Source of the DNA: Sphingobacterium sp.
GTDB taxonomy: Bacteria > Bacteroidota > Bacteroidia > Sphingobacteriales > Sphingobacteriaceae
DNA: 64,000 bases
Direction: 5' to 3'
NCBI GenBank assembly: GCA_022712315.1
Contig: JALAGS010000116.1
Span: 62,001 to 126,000 of the forward strand
The position numbers and the translations under genes were made by a program. Positions 32,827 through 42,175 of the stretch are shown here, piece after piece (positions within the stretch are counted from its first letter, which is position 1; each line of letters opens with the position of its first letter). Below the pieces are notes generated by a model that saw only the letters and a list, made by a program, of their open reading frames with translations, ran no database searches and was not told the DNA's origin.

Positions 32827-34845
32827 ATGAATACCAAGCACAAACTAATGATCCTGGGGCTCTTCTTCGCGACGGGCGGGCAGGTCCAGGCCCAGGAAAA
32901 GTCTATTACAAATACCGGTGCAAGCCCTTATGCCGTTCAGCAAGCGGTCGATATGGGGGATGTGCAATGGACCAAAGGTTTTTGGGCCGATCGTACAAAG
33001 TCGTGCTATGAGCAGATGGTGCCACAACTCTGGCACGTTTATACAGATGCTTCCATCAGTCACGCCTATCGGAATTTCGAAATTGCGGCGGGCTTGGAGA
33101 AAGGAGAACATACAGGACCATCCTTTCATGACGGCGACTTCTACAAAACATTGGAAGCAGTCTGTGCACTATATGCCCAGACAAAAGATAAAAAACTGCT
33201 TCGCATGCTGGATGAAGTTATTCCCGTTATCCGCAAAGCGCAACGTGCTGACGGATATATATACACCAAAGCAACGATTGACCAGCAGCGATCGGGACAA
33301 AATATTGAGTTTCAAGATCGGCTGAGCTTTGAATCCTATAATATCGGGCATTTGATGACTGCAGGATGTATTCATTATCGGGCGACCGGACAACGTGAGT
33401 TGTTGGATATCGCGATCAAAGCAGCCGACTACCTGTATGGATTTTATAAAAAATCCAATCCGACCCTGGCGCGCAATGCTATTTGTCCTTCCCATTATAT
33501 GGGAACGGTCGAGCTTTATCGGACGACCAAAGACCCGAAATATTTAGAATTGGCCAGGCATCTAATTGAAATTAAAGGTGAAATAGAAGACGGAACAGAC
33601 GACAACCAAGACCGTATCCCTTTCCGTCAGCAACATAAGGCTACAGGACATGCCGTACGGGCAAGCTATCTTTATGCAGGTGTCGCAGATTTATGTGCCG
33701 AGATTGCAGATACGACATTGAGCAATCGTCTTTTTGAAATTTGGGATGATGTCACTAAGCACAAGATGTACATTACAGGTGGTCTGGGATCGCTGTATGA
33801 TGGTACCTCACCCGACGGAACTTCCTATAATCCCAGTGAGGTACAGAAAATCCATCAGGCATTTGGGCGCGATTATCAATTGCCCAACTTAACTGCGCAC
33901 AATGAGAGCTGTGCAAATATTGGCAATATGTTGTGGAACTGGCGCATGGCTAATTTTACGGGCGAAGCAAAATACATCGATGTATTGGAGCTGGCACTCT
34001 ATAACAGTGTGCTGTCGGGAATCAGTTTGGATGGCGACAAATTTTTGTATACCAATCCATTGAGTTACTCTTCCGATCTTCCATTCCAGCAGCGCTGGTC
34101 GAAAAAGCGGGTTCCTTATATCTCATTATCTAATTGCTGTCCACCCAATATCGTTCGTACGATTGCAGAAGTAGCCAACTATGCTTACGGACTATCCGAA
34201 GAGGCTGTCGCGGTCAACCTGTATGGTGGAAATGAATTGAATACGACATACCAAGGCAAACATATCAACATTGTACAAGAATCCAGCTATCCATGGGAAG
34301 GAGCCGCCACCTTCACCTTAAAAGAGTTTCCTTCCGATTATACGTTGAAACTACGGGTGCCGGGTTGGGCTGGAAAGGCAGAAATATGGAAAAATAATGT
34401 AAAAGTAGAAGTACCGATCGAGAAAGGCTATGCCCTTTTAGCAGGATCACTTAAAAAAGGTGATCGTATCGAAATTAGACTACCGATGGAGGTTTCTTTG
34501 ATGGAGTCAAATCCATTGGTAGAAGAAACGCGTAACCAGGTTGCGGTCATGCGTGGACCAATCGTGTATTGTCTGGAAAAGCAGGATGTGGCTGCGGATA
34601 TCAATATCTTTGATTTGAAGATGAAACAAGGTGAACAGTTCGAGCCAAGACATGAAAATATACTGGGCCAGAATATTGTCCTGCTGGAAGGAAAAGCCTA
34701 CCGGACAAATGGCACGAAATGGAATTCACTGTACCGTAAAACATCTGATGGGAAGCAGGAGGCCATTCCTGTACGTCTAGTACCCTATTTTGCTTGGGGA
34801 AACCGTACATTTGGTGATATGAGCGTTTGGATGCCAGTTTTTTAA
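32827..34845 (+). CDS. GH127-like protein (beta-L-arabinofuranosidase family) with altered acid/base residue
   Basis: I chose the ATG at 32827 (672 residues), which begins a signal peptide (MNTKHKLMILGLFFATGG...QAQ); an ATG at 32809 overlaps the upstream gene. The DUF1680/GH127 core is clear. The zinc-site residues of HypBA1 are all present: Glu360 and Cys362 (HNESC) and Cys437-Cys438 (NCCPPN). The position equivalent to HypBA1 Glu322, 16 residues before the zinc Glu and proposed as acid/base, is Gln344 (HQAFGRDY). So the nucleophilic Cys machinery is kept but the acid/base differs. The family acts on beta-L-arabinofuranosides; this subgroup may have another substrate or mechanism. Confidence 0.85.
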   Translation: MNTKHKLMILGLFFATGGQVQAQEKSITNTGASPYAVQQAVDMGDVQWTKGFWADRTKSCYEQMVPQLWHVYTDASISHAYRNFEIAAGLEKGEHTGPSFHDGDFYKTLEAVCALYAQTKDKKLLRMLDEVIPVIRKAQRADGYIYTKATIDQQRSGQNIEFQDRLSFESYNIGHLMTAGCIHYRATGQRELLDIAIKAADYLYGFYKKSNPTLARNAICPSHYMGTVELYRTTKDPKYLELARHLIEIKGEIEDGTDDNQDRIPFRQQHKATGHAVRASYLYAGVADLCAEIADTTLSNRLFEIWDDVTKHKMYITGGLGSLYDGTSPDGTSYNPSEVQKIHQAFGRDYQLPNLTAHNESCANIGNMLWNWRMANFTGEAKYIDVLELALYNSVLSGISLDGDKFLYTNPLSYSSDLPFQQRWSKKRVPYISLSNCCPPNIVRTIAEVANYAYGLSEEAVAVNLYGGNELNTTYQGKHINIVQESSYPWEGAATFTLKEFPSDYTLKLRVPGWAGKAEIWKNNVKVEVPIEKGYALLAGSLKKGDRIEIRLPMEVSLMESNPLVEETRNQVAVMRGPIVYCLEKQDVAADINIFDLKMKQGEQFEPRHENILGQNIVLLEGKAYRTNGTKWNSLYRKTSDGKQEAIPVRLVPYFAWGNRTFGDMSVWMPVF

Positions 34846-34857
34846 AGCGATAAATTT

Positions 34858-36285
34858 ATGACGATGAAAACTTGTTTTTTTGCGATCGCGTTACTGTTGG
34901 TCCAATTGAGTAGCCAGGCGAATGTAAGTTTATCGGCGCTCTTTACCGATGGAATGGTGCTGCAGCAAAAAAGTAAAGTCCCTGTTTGGGGCTGGGCAGA
35001 CCCCCAGACAACAGTAACTTTACAGACCTCCTGGAATGGGCAGAAATATCAAGCGAAAGTGGACAAGCTTGGCCAATGGAAAATTGTAGTGCAAACACCG
35101 GCAGCAGGTGGAGCTTATCAGATCAAGATCTCAGAAAAAAATGTGATTGAACTGCACGATATTTTAATCGGTGAAGTTTGGCTCTGTTCGGGCCAGTCGA
35201 ATATGGAAATGCCTTTGAAAGGCTACCCAGGACAGCCCATCTTGGGTAGTACAGAAGCGATCATGAATTCCAAAGACGATCAATTACGTATCTATACTGT
35301 CCCCCGAAATCCACTGTTACAGCCCGCATCTAACAGTAAACCAAGTGTTTGGAAAAAAGCTGAGCCCCAGTCAGTAGTCGGTTTCAGTGCAACAGCCTAT
35401 TACTTTGGACGGCAATTGCGCAAGACTTTGGGTGTCCCTGTCGGTTTGATCCATAGTAGCTATGGCGGTTCAAATATCGAAGCCTGGATGGAGGCATCTT
35501 GGCTAGCGGATCAGAAAGATCTTAAGATCCCCAAACAGGAGGAAGGTTTGAAGGACAAAAACCGTGTTGCGACTATGTTATACAATGGTATGATCCATCC
35601 CATTGCCGGTTACGGCATTCGTGGTATCATTTGGTACCAAGGGGAGTCTAATTACGAACGTCCAGATCAATATGAAGTCTTATTCCCCCGGATGGTCGAG
35701 AAGTACCGTGCGTTATGGGGAAATAATGAACTTCCATTTTATTTTATGCAAATTGCGCCATTTGATTACGCTTCATTGCCTCCTTATCATGTAGGGGGAA
35801 AATACAATTCGGCCTATTTACGGGATGCACAGCGTAAATCATTGGATAAAATTCCGTATTCCGGGATGGCTGTTACCTTGGATTTGGGCGAACAGAATTG
35901 TATCCACCCATCACATAAACAGCAAAGTGGTGAACGATTGGCCTACGTTGCATTGCATGATAACTATGGTTTTGGGACGCTAAATCTCAAAAGTCCCCTG
36001 TATGAAAAATTAGAGATTAAAGGCAGTACAGCGGTACTTTCTTTTAAGGATGCTCCGCTGGGGCTGACGTCATATGGTAAAGAAATAAAGACTTTTGAAA
36101 TTGCGGGTAAAGATCAGGTTTTTTATCCTGCAGATGCTGTTTTGAAAGGAAAGACCATTATTGTCGCGTCGCTCAAAGTTGAGGAGCCGGTGGCTGTTCG
36201 TTATGCATTTAAAGATTTCGTGGTCGGAGAGGTGTTCGGTGCAAATGGCCTGCCCTTAAGCTCCTTCCGCACGGATGATTGGTAA
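34858..36285 (+). CDS. Sialate O-acetylesterase-type SGNH esterase, exported
   Basis: The 475-residue protein has a signal peptide (about 1-21). The catalytic Ser114 lies in WLCSGQSNMEMPL and the oxyanion block in IIWYQGESN. The C-terminal HPSHKQQSGERLA carries the catalytic His. Family members remove O-acetyl groups from sialic acids or from plant cell-wall glycans. In this setting, deacetylation of pectic sugars is more likely than of sialic acid. It starts 12 bp after the GH127-like gene and ends 6 bp before the next gene. An ATG at 34864 is an equally possible start. Confidence 0.85.
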   Translation: MTMKTCFFAIALLLVQLSSQANVSLSALFTDGMVLQQKSKVPVWGWADPQTTVTLQTSWNGQKYQAKVDKLGQWKIVVQTPAAGGAYQIKISEKNVIELHDILIGEVWLCSGQSNMEMPLKGYPGQPILGSTEAIMNSKDDQLRIYTVPRNPLLQPASNSKPSVWKKAEPQSVVGFSATAYYFGRQLRKTLGVPVGLIHSSYGGSNIEAWMEASWLADQKDLKIPKQEEGLKDKNRVATMLYNGMIHPIAGYGIRGIIWYQGESNYERPDQYEVLFPRMVEKYRALWGNNELPFYFMQIAPFDYASLPPYHVGGKYNSAYLRDAQRKSLDKIPYSGMAVTLDLGEQNCIHPSHKQQSGERLAYVALHDNYGFGTLNLKSPLYEKLEIKGSTAVLSFKDAPLGLTSYGKEIKTFEIAGKDQVFYPADAVLKGKTIIVASLKVEEPVAVRYAFKDFVVGEVFGANGLPLSSFRTDDW

Positions 36286-36291
36286 AAAGAA

Positions 36292-38616
36292 ATGATGATT
36301 GAAAAACGTATTATAGGTCTTCTAATTCTGATAATTGCTTTCTTAAGCCCTGTCGAGGCGCAGGAGTTCAATTTGAAGGACTACAATGTCTCTTGGACAA
36401 CCCAGAGCAAAAACTCATCTGAATCCATGCCTGTAGGAGGTGGAGATATTGGCCTGAATGTTTGGGTGGAAAATGGCGAATTACTTTTGTACTTGGGTAA
36501 GACAGGTGCATTTGACGAGAACAATACCTTGTTGAAGCTAGGTCGCGTTCGCCTCCATCTATATCCCAATCCCTTTGCCGATGGAAAATTCCATCAGGAA
36601 TTGCAGTTGGACAAAGGTCATATTGTCCTGAGGGGCGAAAGCAAAGGCGTCAAGGCCGAAGTACTGGTTTGGGTAGATGTGTTTAATCCGAATGTACATC
36701 TCGAAGTAAGTGCCAATCAGAAGATCAAAGTGGAAGCAGCTTACGAGAGCTGGCGTTTTCAGGATCTGTTTCCTAAGAAGAAGGAAAATAATGCGAATTC
36801 TTGGAAGTGGGCACCGCCAAAACCGGTGGTGACGCATAAAGATCAGATTGTGGCAGAAGCAAACAATATTATTTTCTATCATCAAAATCAAGCGACTACC
36901 GCGTTTGACCTTGTCGTCGATCAACAAGGCCTGACAACCATTAAAGATTCGTTGTACAACCCATTGAAAAACAGGATTTCAGGTGGTGTTTTAAAAGGTA
37001 AGGATTTTGAATACGTTGGCCAGCGTGCAGGGACTTATATGGATACGCCGTACCAATCTTGGATACTCAAAAGTAAAGTGGCAAAGACCAATCATGCACT
37101 TCAAGTGACTTTACATGTAGGGCAACAAGCAAACCTGCAACACTGGAAAACAGCACTGGAGAATCTGGCTATGCCCAAGGCTACATTTGTATCGCCCAAA
37201 CGAGCGACAGAATCCTGGTGGAAAGCTTTTTGGGATAGAAGTCATATCGTCATCCGGCCTGGCTTAACAGATCCTAATAATGAAGCTTGGCAAGTTGGCC
37301 GAAACTATCAGCTGTTTCGGTTTATGTTAGCGTGTAACGCTTTTGGCGATTATCCAACGAAATTTAATGGCGGTTTATTCACCTATGACCCTGTCACGAT
37401 TGATAGTACATTTACGTTCACACCGGATTTTCGTAATTGGGGTGGGGGAACCCATACGGCACAAAATCAGCGTTTGGTCTATTGGCCATTATTGAAGAGC
37501 GGCGATTTCGATCTAATGCCGGCACAATTTAAGTTTTACCAACGCCTTTTAGGGAACGCCGAATGGCGATCCAAATTTTATTGGGGGCATTCCGGTGCAA
37601 GCTTTACGGAGCAGATTGAAAATTTTGGTTTACCCAATCCAGCAGAATACAATTGGAAGCGGCCAAGAGATTTTGATAAAGGCCTCGAATATAATGCTTG
37701 GCTGGAATACGAGTGGGATACTGTGCTGGAGTTCTGCATGATGATACTAGAAACCGAACGTTACAATAATTCCGATATTCAGACTTATATCCCCCTCATA
37801 GAAAGCTGCCTGCGTTTTTTTGATGAGCATTATCAGTACCGGGCACGGCAACGGGGCAGCAAGATATTGGATGATGCAGGTCATCTTGTCTTATATCCTG
37901 GTTCATCTGCGGAAACTTATAAAATGGCCTATAATTCGGCTAGCACAATTGCAGCTTTACAGCAGGTAACTAAAGGATTGTTGGCATTACCTGAGGGCTA
38001 TATCAATACTGAATCGCGTCGTTATTTTCAGGGATTATTGACCAGAATCCCACCTTTGCCGCAGCGCGAACTTGGGGGCAAGAAGATGTTGGCTCCGGCG
38101 GAACTGTGGGCCCGGGTCAACAACACCGAATCGCCACAGCTCTATCCCGTCTATCCTTGGGGAATTTACGGTATTGGTAAACCCGATATAGATATTGCCA
38201 TTAATACCTACACATATGATCCCGATGTGCTTAAATTCAAAAGTCATATCGGCTGGAAGCAGCATAATATCTTTGCGGCACGGTTGGGATTAACGGACGA
38301 GGCGAAGCAATTGACGATTTTGAAACTCAAAAATGCGGAACGGCGATTCCCGACTTTTTGGGGGCCGGGCTTTGATTGGGTTCCGGATCATAACTGGGGT
38401 GGTTCGGGCATGATCGGTTTACAGGAAATGCTTTTGCAGGTAGCTGATGATAAAATTTACCTTTTTCCGGCCTGGCCCAAAGATTGGGATGTGGATTTTA
38501 AGTTGCATGCACCTGGGCAGACCACGGTCGAAGGCAGATTAAAAGAGGGTAAATTATTGGAACTAAAAGTTTTTCCAAAAGAAAGGGAAGCTGCAATTGT
38601 CAATCTATTGCAATAA
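36292..38616 (+). CDS. DUF5703-type protein, GH95-like six-hairpin glycosidase candidate
   Basis: The 774-residue protein has a signal peptide (about 1-23, ending VEA). The N-terminal beta domain carries SMPVGGGDIGLNVWVENGEL (about 44-63) and FDENNTLLKLGRVRLHL, the pattern of DUF5703 proteins. The remainder is an (alpha/alpha)6 barrel (FNGGLFTYDP near 360, WGHSGASFTEQIENFG near 440, WGGSGMIGLQEML near 703) and a C-terminal beta region. The layout resembles GH95 alpha-L-fucosidases/galactosidases, but I know of no established activity for this group. It closes the enzyme run and is followed by an intrinsic terminator. Confidence 0.75.
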   Translation: MMIEKRIIGLLILIIAFLSPVEAQEFNLKDYNVSWTTQSKNSSESMPVGGGDIGLNVWVENGELLLYLGKTGAFDENNTLLKLGRVRLHLYPNPFADGKFHQELQLDKGHIVLRGESKGVKAEVLVWVDVFNPNVHLEVSANQKIKVEAAYESWRFQDLFPKKKENNANSWKWAPPKPVVTHKDQIVAEANNIIFYHQNQATTAFDLVVDQQGLTTIKDSLYNPLKNRISGGVLKGKDFEYVGQRAGTYMDTPYQSWILKSKVAKTNHALQVTLHVGQQANLQHWKTALENLAMPKATFVSPKRATESWWKAFWDRSHIVIRPGLTDPNNEAWQVGRNYQLFRFMLACNAFGDYPTKFNGGLFTYDPVTIDSTFTFTPDFRNWGGGTHTAQNQRLVYWPLLKSGDFDLMPAQFKFYQRLLGNAEWRSKFYWGHSGASFTEQIENFGLPNPAEYNWKRPRDFDKGLEYNAWLEYEWDTVLEFCMMILETERYNNSDIQTYIPLIESCLRFFDEHYQYRARQRGSKILDDAGHLVLYPGSSAETYKMAYNSASTIAALQQVTKGLLALPEGYINTESRRYFQGLLTRIPPLPQRELGGKKMLAPAELWARVNNTESPQLYPVYPWGIYGIGKPDIDIAINTYTYDPDVLKFKSHIGWKQHNIFAARLGLTDEAKQLTILKLKNAERRFPTFWGPGFDWVPDHNWGGSGMIGLQEMLLQVADDKIYLFPAWPKDWDVDFKLHAPGQTTVEGRLKEGKLLELKVFPKEREAAIVNLLQ

Positions 38617-38756
38617 CCATTTGAAATTGTTAGCGAAACAACATGGCGTATCATTGAATTTTAAGCATCAAATTTGGATCTGGAATATAACATACTAGGA
38701 GCTTGAATTCTTGATTTCGAGGCTAATAAACACGATGCCAAAAAAGAATAATAACG

Positions 38757-38786
38757 GGGCTATCCACAAGAATGGGTAGCCCTTTT
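38757..38786 (+). terminator. Intrinsic terminator after the glycosidase run
   Basis: GGGCTATCC (38757-38765) pairs with GGGTAGCCC (38774-38782) with one G-U pair. TTTT and, three bases later, TTTTTT follow. It separates the DUF5703-type gene from the rhamnose operon. Confidence 0.8.
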
Positions 38787-38815
38787 GACTTTTTTGTACA
38801 AAAAATCGAGTCGGT

Positions 38816-38834
38816 CATAACAGTGCATAACAGT
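38816..38834. promoter_or_regulatory. Direct repeat CATAACAGT x2 upstream of rhaT
   Basis: CATAACAGT occurs at 38816-38824 and 38826-38834, one helical turn apart, 53 bases before the rhaT start. A small dyad CTTAG/CTAAG (38856-38868) lies between it and the gene. This could be a regulator site for the rhamnose operon; no matching regulator is in the window. Confidence 0.35.
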
Positions 38835-38886
38835 TCTAAAAAACCAAAGAATTAACTTAGTTGCTAAGAACCTAAATAACGTTTAT

Positions 38887-39963
38887 ATGAATGCAGTTTT
38901 CGGAGTTATATTTCATTTCATAGGCGGATTCGCCTCGGGAAGTTTTTATGTGCCGTACAAAAAAGTAAAAGGATGGTCCTGGGAATCCATGTGGATTTTA
39001 GGGGGACTTTTTTCGTGGATTATTGTTCCGCCTATAGCAGCGATGTTAACAATACCCAATTTTGTCGAGATTATTAAAAACGCGGATAACTCCATATTAG
39101 GTTATACATTTCTGTTTGGGCTGCTTTGGGGGATAGGTGGATTAACATATGGGCTTGGTGTACGTTACCTCGGTGTTTCGTTGGGAAGTAGCATCATTTT
39201 AGGGCTTAGCATGGTCTTTGGTTCTTTGATGCCCAGCATCTATTATTTTTTCAATAAGGCCGAGGGCAAACATGGAATAGATTATTTTTTTACCACCCAA
39301 TCTGGCATCTGTATCCTTCTTGGACTTTTAGTCTGTGTGATTGGTGTCTATCTATGTGGTAAAGCTGGTGTTTCAAAAGAAAAACACTTATCCTCATTAT
39401 CCTCAGAAAGCAAATCCGATTATAATTTTGGGCTGGGGATCGTTGTGGCAATTGTTTCAGGAATATTAAGTGCTTGTTTCAATTTCGGTATTGAAGCAGG
39501 AAAGCCCATGGCTGATGTTGCAAATACATTGTGGAAGACTGCTAATCCTAATCAAGGCGAATTTCTTTACCAAAATAATGTCACCTATATCGTGATCCTG
39601 TGGGGTGGTTTTACGACCAATTTCTTATGGTGTCTTTACCTCTTGATTAAAAACAAAACGTTTTCGGATTATACGAAATCAGAAACACCGAAAGCCAAGA
39701 ATTTCCTTTTATGTGCTTTAGCAGGAACGACCTGGTATCTGCAATTTTTCTTTTACGGTATGGGAGAGAGCCGACTTGGAAACGGAGCCAGTTCTTGGAT
39801 ATTGCATATGGCGTTTATTATCTTGATATCAAATGCCTGGGGTGTTGCGCTCAAAGAATGGAAAGGAGTAGATCGGCCTACCTATCGTTCCATCATAGCT
39901 GGCATCGTGACAATCATCATTTCCATTTGTATCGTAGGATTTGCGAAAACATTAGAAAATTAA
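38887..39963 (+). CDS. rhaT: L-rhamnose:proton symporter RhaT
   Basis: The 358-residue inner-membrane protein has about 10 hydrophobic helices. The N-terminus (VIFHFIGGFASGSFYVPYKK, then WSWESMWILGG) and LTYGLGVRYLGVSLGSSIILG near residue 82 are typical of the RhaT family of the drug/metabolite transporter superfamily. It brings L-rhamnose into the cytoplasm with a proton. It is the first gene of a rhamnose operon with the aldolase/dehydrogenase, isomerase and kinase genes downstream, and it follows a terminator and a 100-bp leader. Confidence 0.92.
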   Translation: MNAVFGVIFHFIGGFASGSFYVPYKKVKGWSWESMWILGGLFSWIIVPPIAAMLTIPNFVEIIKNADNSILGYTFLFGLLWGIGGLTYGLGVRYLGVSLGSSIILGLSMVFGSLMPSIYYFFNKAEGKHGIDYFFTTQSGICILLGLLVCVIGVYLCGKAGVSKEKHLSSLSSESKSDYNFGLGIVVAIVSGILSACFNFGIEAGKPMADVANTLWKTANPNQGEFLYQNNVTYIVILWGGFTTNFLWCLYLLIKNKTFSDYTKSETPKAKNFLLCALAGTTWYLQFFFYGMGESRLGNGASSWILHMAFIILISNAWGVALKEWKGVDRPTYRSIIAGIVTIIISICIVGFAKTLEN

Positions 39964-39986
39964 TATTAAAACAAAATATAGAAGAA

Positions 39987-42095
39987 GTGAAAACGTACAA
40001 ACATGTCAATTATTTATGGGACGATCAGAAGGCTCAAGCACTTCGTGGTGATGAGGTAGCTTTGTTGTTATATCGTTCAAATATTCTAGGTGCAGATTTA
40101 AGAATCACAAATTATGGCGGTGGTAATACGTCTTGTAAAGTTGTGGAAAAAGATCCTTTGACGGGGGAGGAAGTTGAGGTAATGTGGATTAAAGGGTCTG
40201 GTGGAGATATTGGAACATTGAAAAAATCAGGTCTTGCGGCGCTTTATTTACAACGTCTTCGCAATTTGGAAAATGTTTATCGTGGTCTTGAACATGAAGA
40301 TGAAATGGTTGAGTTATTTAACCATTGTATCTATGATTTAGCGTCAAAAGCCCCGTCTATCGATACGCCTTTACATGGGTTCCTACCATTTAAGCATATT
40401 GATCATTTACATCCAGATGCTGCAATTGCGATTGCCGCGGCAAAAGATGGAAAAAAGATAACACAGGAATTGTTTAATGGAACCATAGGCTGGGTTGATT
40501 GGCAACGTCCTGGATTCGATCTTGGGCTGCAATTGCGTGCCTGCTTGGAAGAAAATCCAGGTATCCGTGGTATTATGCTGGGCTCACATGGCTTGTTTAC
40601 TTGGGGAGATACAGCATATGAATGTTATATCAATTCCTTGGATGTAATCGAAGCTTGCGCGGAATATCTTGAGCAAAACTATGGTAAAAAAGCACCTGTA
40701 TTTGGTGGGCAGAAAGTAACTAGCTTGAGCAAGGAGGAAAGAACGTCACAGGCAGCCAAACTCGCTCCTGTTTTAAGGGGTTTCTGTTCCAGTGAACGTC
40801 ATATGATCGGACACTTCACGGATGATGAGCGTGTATTGGAATTTATCAATTCACATGATTTAGAACGTTTGGCCCCGCTTGGTACCAGCTGTCCGGATCA
40901 CTTTTTAAGAACTAAAATTCAGCCGTTGGTATTAAATTTGGACAAATCCGAAAATTTGGACAACGTTGAAGAATTAAAAGCGAAATTGACTCCATTGTTT
41001 GAAGATTACCGTGAAATGTATGCACAATACTACGAAAGCTGCAAACATGAAAACAGTCCAGCTGTACGGGATAAAAACCCAGTCATCGTATTATATCCGG
41101 GTGTTGGTATGTTTGCTTTTGCCAAAGACAAACAAACGGCACGTGTAGCGGCAGAATTCTACACCAATGCAATTAATGTAATGAAAGGAGCCGAAGCTGT
41201 AAGTGAATATACTGCTTTACCTCGTCAGGAAGCATTCGATATTGAATATTGGTTATTGGAAGAGGCTAAGCTTCAACGTATGCCAAAGCCAAAAGCTTTA
41301 TCTGGAAAAATTGCTTTGGTTACTGGAAGCGGTGGCGGTATCGGGAAAGCGATCGCAAAGAAGATGGCTCAGGAAGGCGCTGTTATTGTCTTAAATGATA
41401 TCAATACGGAACGATTGGAATCCAGTAAAGCCGAATTTGTTGCCGAGTTTGGAAAAGATTCAGTCATCGCTACGATCCTCGATGTAACCAATGCCGAGTC
41501 CATTAAGGATGCCTTGAAAGATGCTGCTTTAGCATTTGGCGGTATTGATATTATTGTAAACAATGCCGGACTATCGATTTCAAAAACAATCGAAGACCAC
41601 ACGGAGAAAGATTGGGATTTATTGTACGATGTATTGGTAAAAGGGCAGTTCTTGGTTACTCAGGGAGCGACTTCAATATTAAAAGGGCAGGCAATCGGTG
41701 GCGATATCATAAATATTGTCAGCAAAAATGCTTTGGTTAGCGGTCCCAACAATACAGGGTATGGAAGTGCAAAAGGTGCCCAGTTGCATTTGAGCCGATT
41801 ATGCGCAGCAGAACTAGGGCCGGCAGGAGTACGTGTAAACGTTGTCAACCCTGATGCAGTTATTTCAGATAGTAATATCTGGGCCGGTGGATGGGCTGAA
41901 GGTCGTGCGAAAGCCTATGGCATCACTGTTGCCGAATTGCCTGCTTACTATGCAAAACGGACGCTATTGAATCAGATCATCCTACCAGAAGACATTGCAA
42001 ACGCGTGTTTTGCTTTTGTCGGCGGACTATTGCATAAATCTACTGGAAACGTTTTAAACGTTGATGGTGGCGTTGCTATGGCGTTTGTACGCTAA
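39987..42095 (+). CDS. rhaD: Bifunctional rhamnulose-1-phosphate aldolase / short-chain dehydrogenase
   Basis: I start this gene at the GTG at 39987 (702 residues). No ATG lies at the family N-terminus, upstream codons overlap rhaT in another frame, and homologues begin with a similar (M)KTYKHVNYLWDD stretch. Residues 1-400 form the class II aldolase domain (TNYGGGNTSCK, zinc-site region HIDHLHPDAAIA). About 438-702 form a short-chain dehydrogenase (TGSGGGIGKAIA from Thr446, YGSAK with Tyr592 and Lys596). The first half splits L-rhamnulose-1-phosphate into DHAP and L-lactaldehyde, and the second converts the lactaldehyde. The symbol follows the usual RhaD-aldolase/ADH family name. Confidence 0.9.
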   Translation: MKTYKHVNYLWDDQKAQALRGDEVALLLYRSNILGADLRITNYGGGNTSCKVVEKDPLTGEEVEVMWIKGSGGDIGTLKKSGLAALYLQRLRNLENVYRGLEHEDEMVELFNHCIYDLASKAPSIDTPLHGFLPFKHIDHLHPDAAIAIAAAKDGKKITQELFNGTIGWVDWQRPGFDLGLQLRACLEENPGIRGIMLGSHGLFTWGDTAYECYINSLDVIEACAEYLEQNYGKKAPVFGGQKVTSLSKEERTSQAAKLAPVLRGFCSSERHMIGHFTDDERVLEFINSHDLERLAPLGTSCPDHFLRTKIQPLVLNLDKSENLDNVEELKAKLTPLFEDYREMYAQYYESCKHENSPAVRDKNPVIVLYPGVGMFAFAKDKQTARVAAEFYTNAINVMKGAEAVSEYTALPRQEAFDIEYWLLEEAKLQRMPKPKALSGKIALVTGSGGGIGKAIAKKMAQEGAVIVLNDINTERLESSKAEFVAEFGKDSVIATILDVTNAESIKDALKDAALAFGGIDIIVNNAGLSISKTIEDHTEKDWDLLYDVLVKGQFLVTQGATSILKGQAIGGDIINIVSKNALVSGPNNTGYGSAKGAQLHLSRLCAAELGPAGVRVNVVNPDAVISDSNIWAGGWAEGRAKAYGITVAELPAYYAKRTLLNQIILPEDIANACFAFVGGLLHKSTGNVLNVDGGVAMAFVR

Positions 42096-42106
42096 TTTTA
42101 ATATCT

Positions 42107-42155
42107 TAGGTGTCGCGTTCGGAAAGGGAAAAATGTACGCGACACCTAGCATTTT
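42107..42155 (+). terminator. Large hairpin between rhaD and rhaI (attenuator or terminator)
   Basis: TAGGTGTCGCGT (42107-42118) and ACGCGACACCTA (42137-42148) are perfect 12-bp complements around an 18-base purine-rich loop. GC and then ATTTTT follow. It lies in the 80-bp gap between two genes of one pathway, so partial termination or mRNA 3'-end protection of the upstream segment is likely. Confidence 0.65.
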
Positions 42156-42175
42156 TACACGATAACCATTAAATC

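Noticed and set aside
39711..39986. A possible N-terminal extension of the aldolase/dehydrogenase from an ATG inside rhaT
   Set aside because: The stretch is the shadow of rhaT in another frame, has no domain similarity, and the family N-terminus begins at the GTG at 39987.
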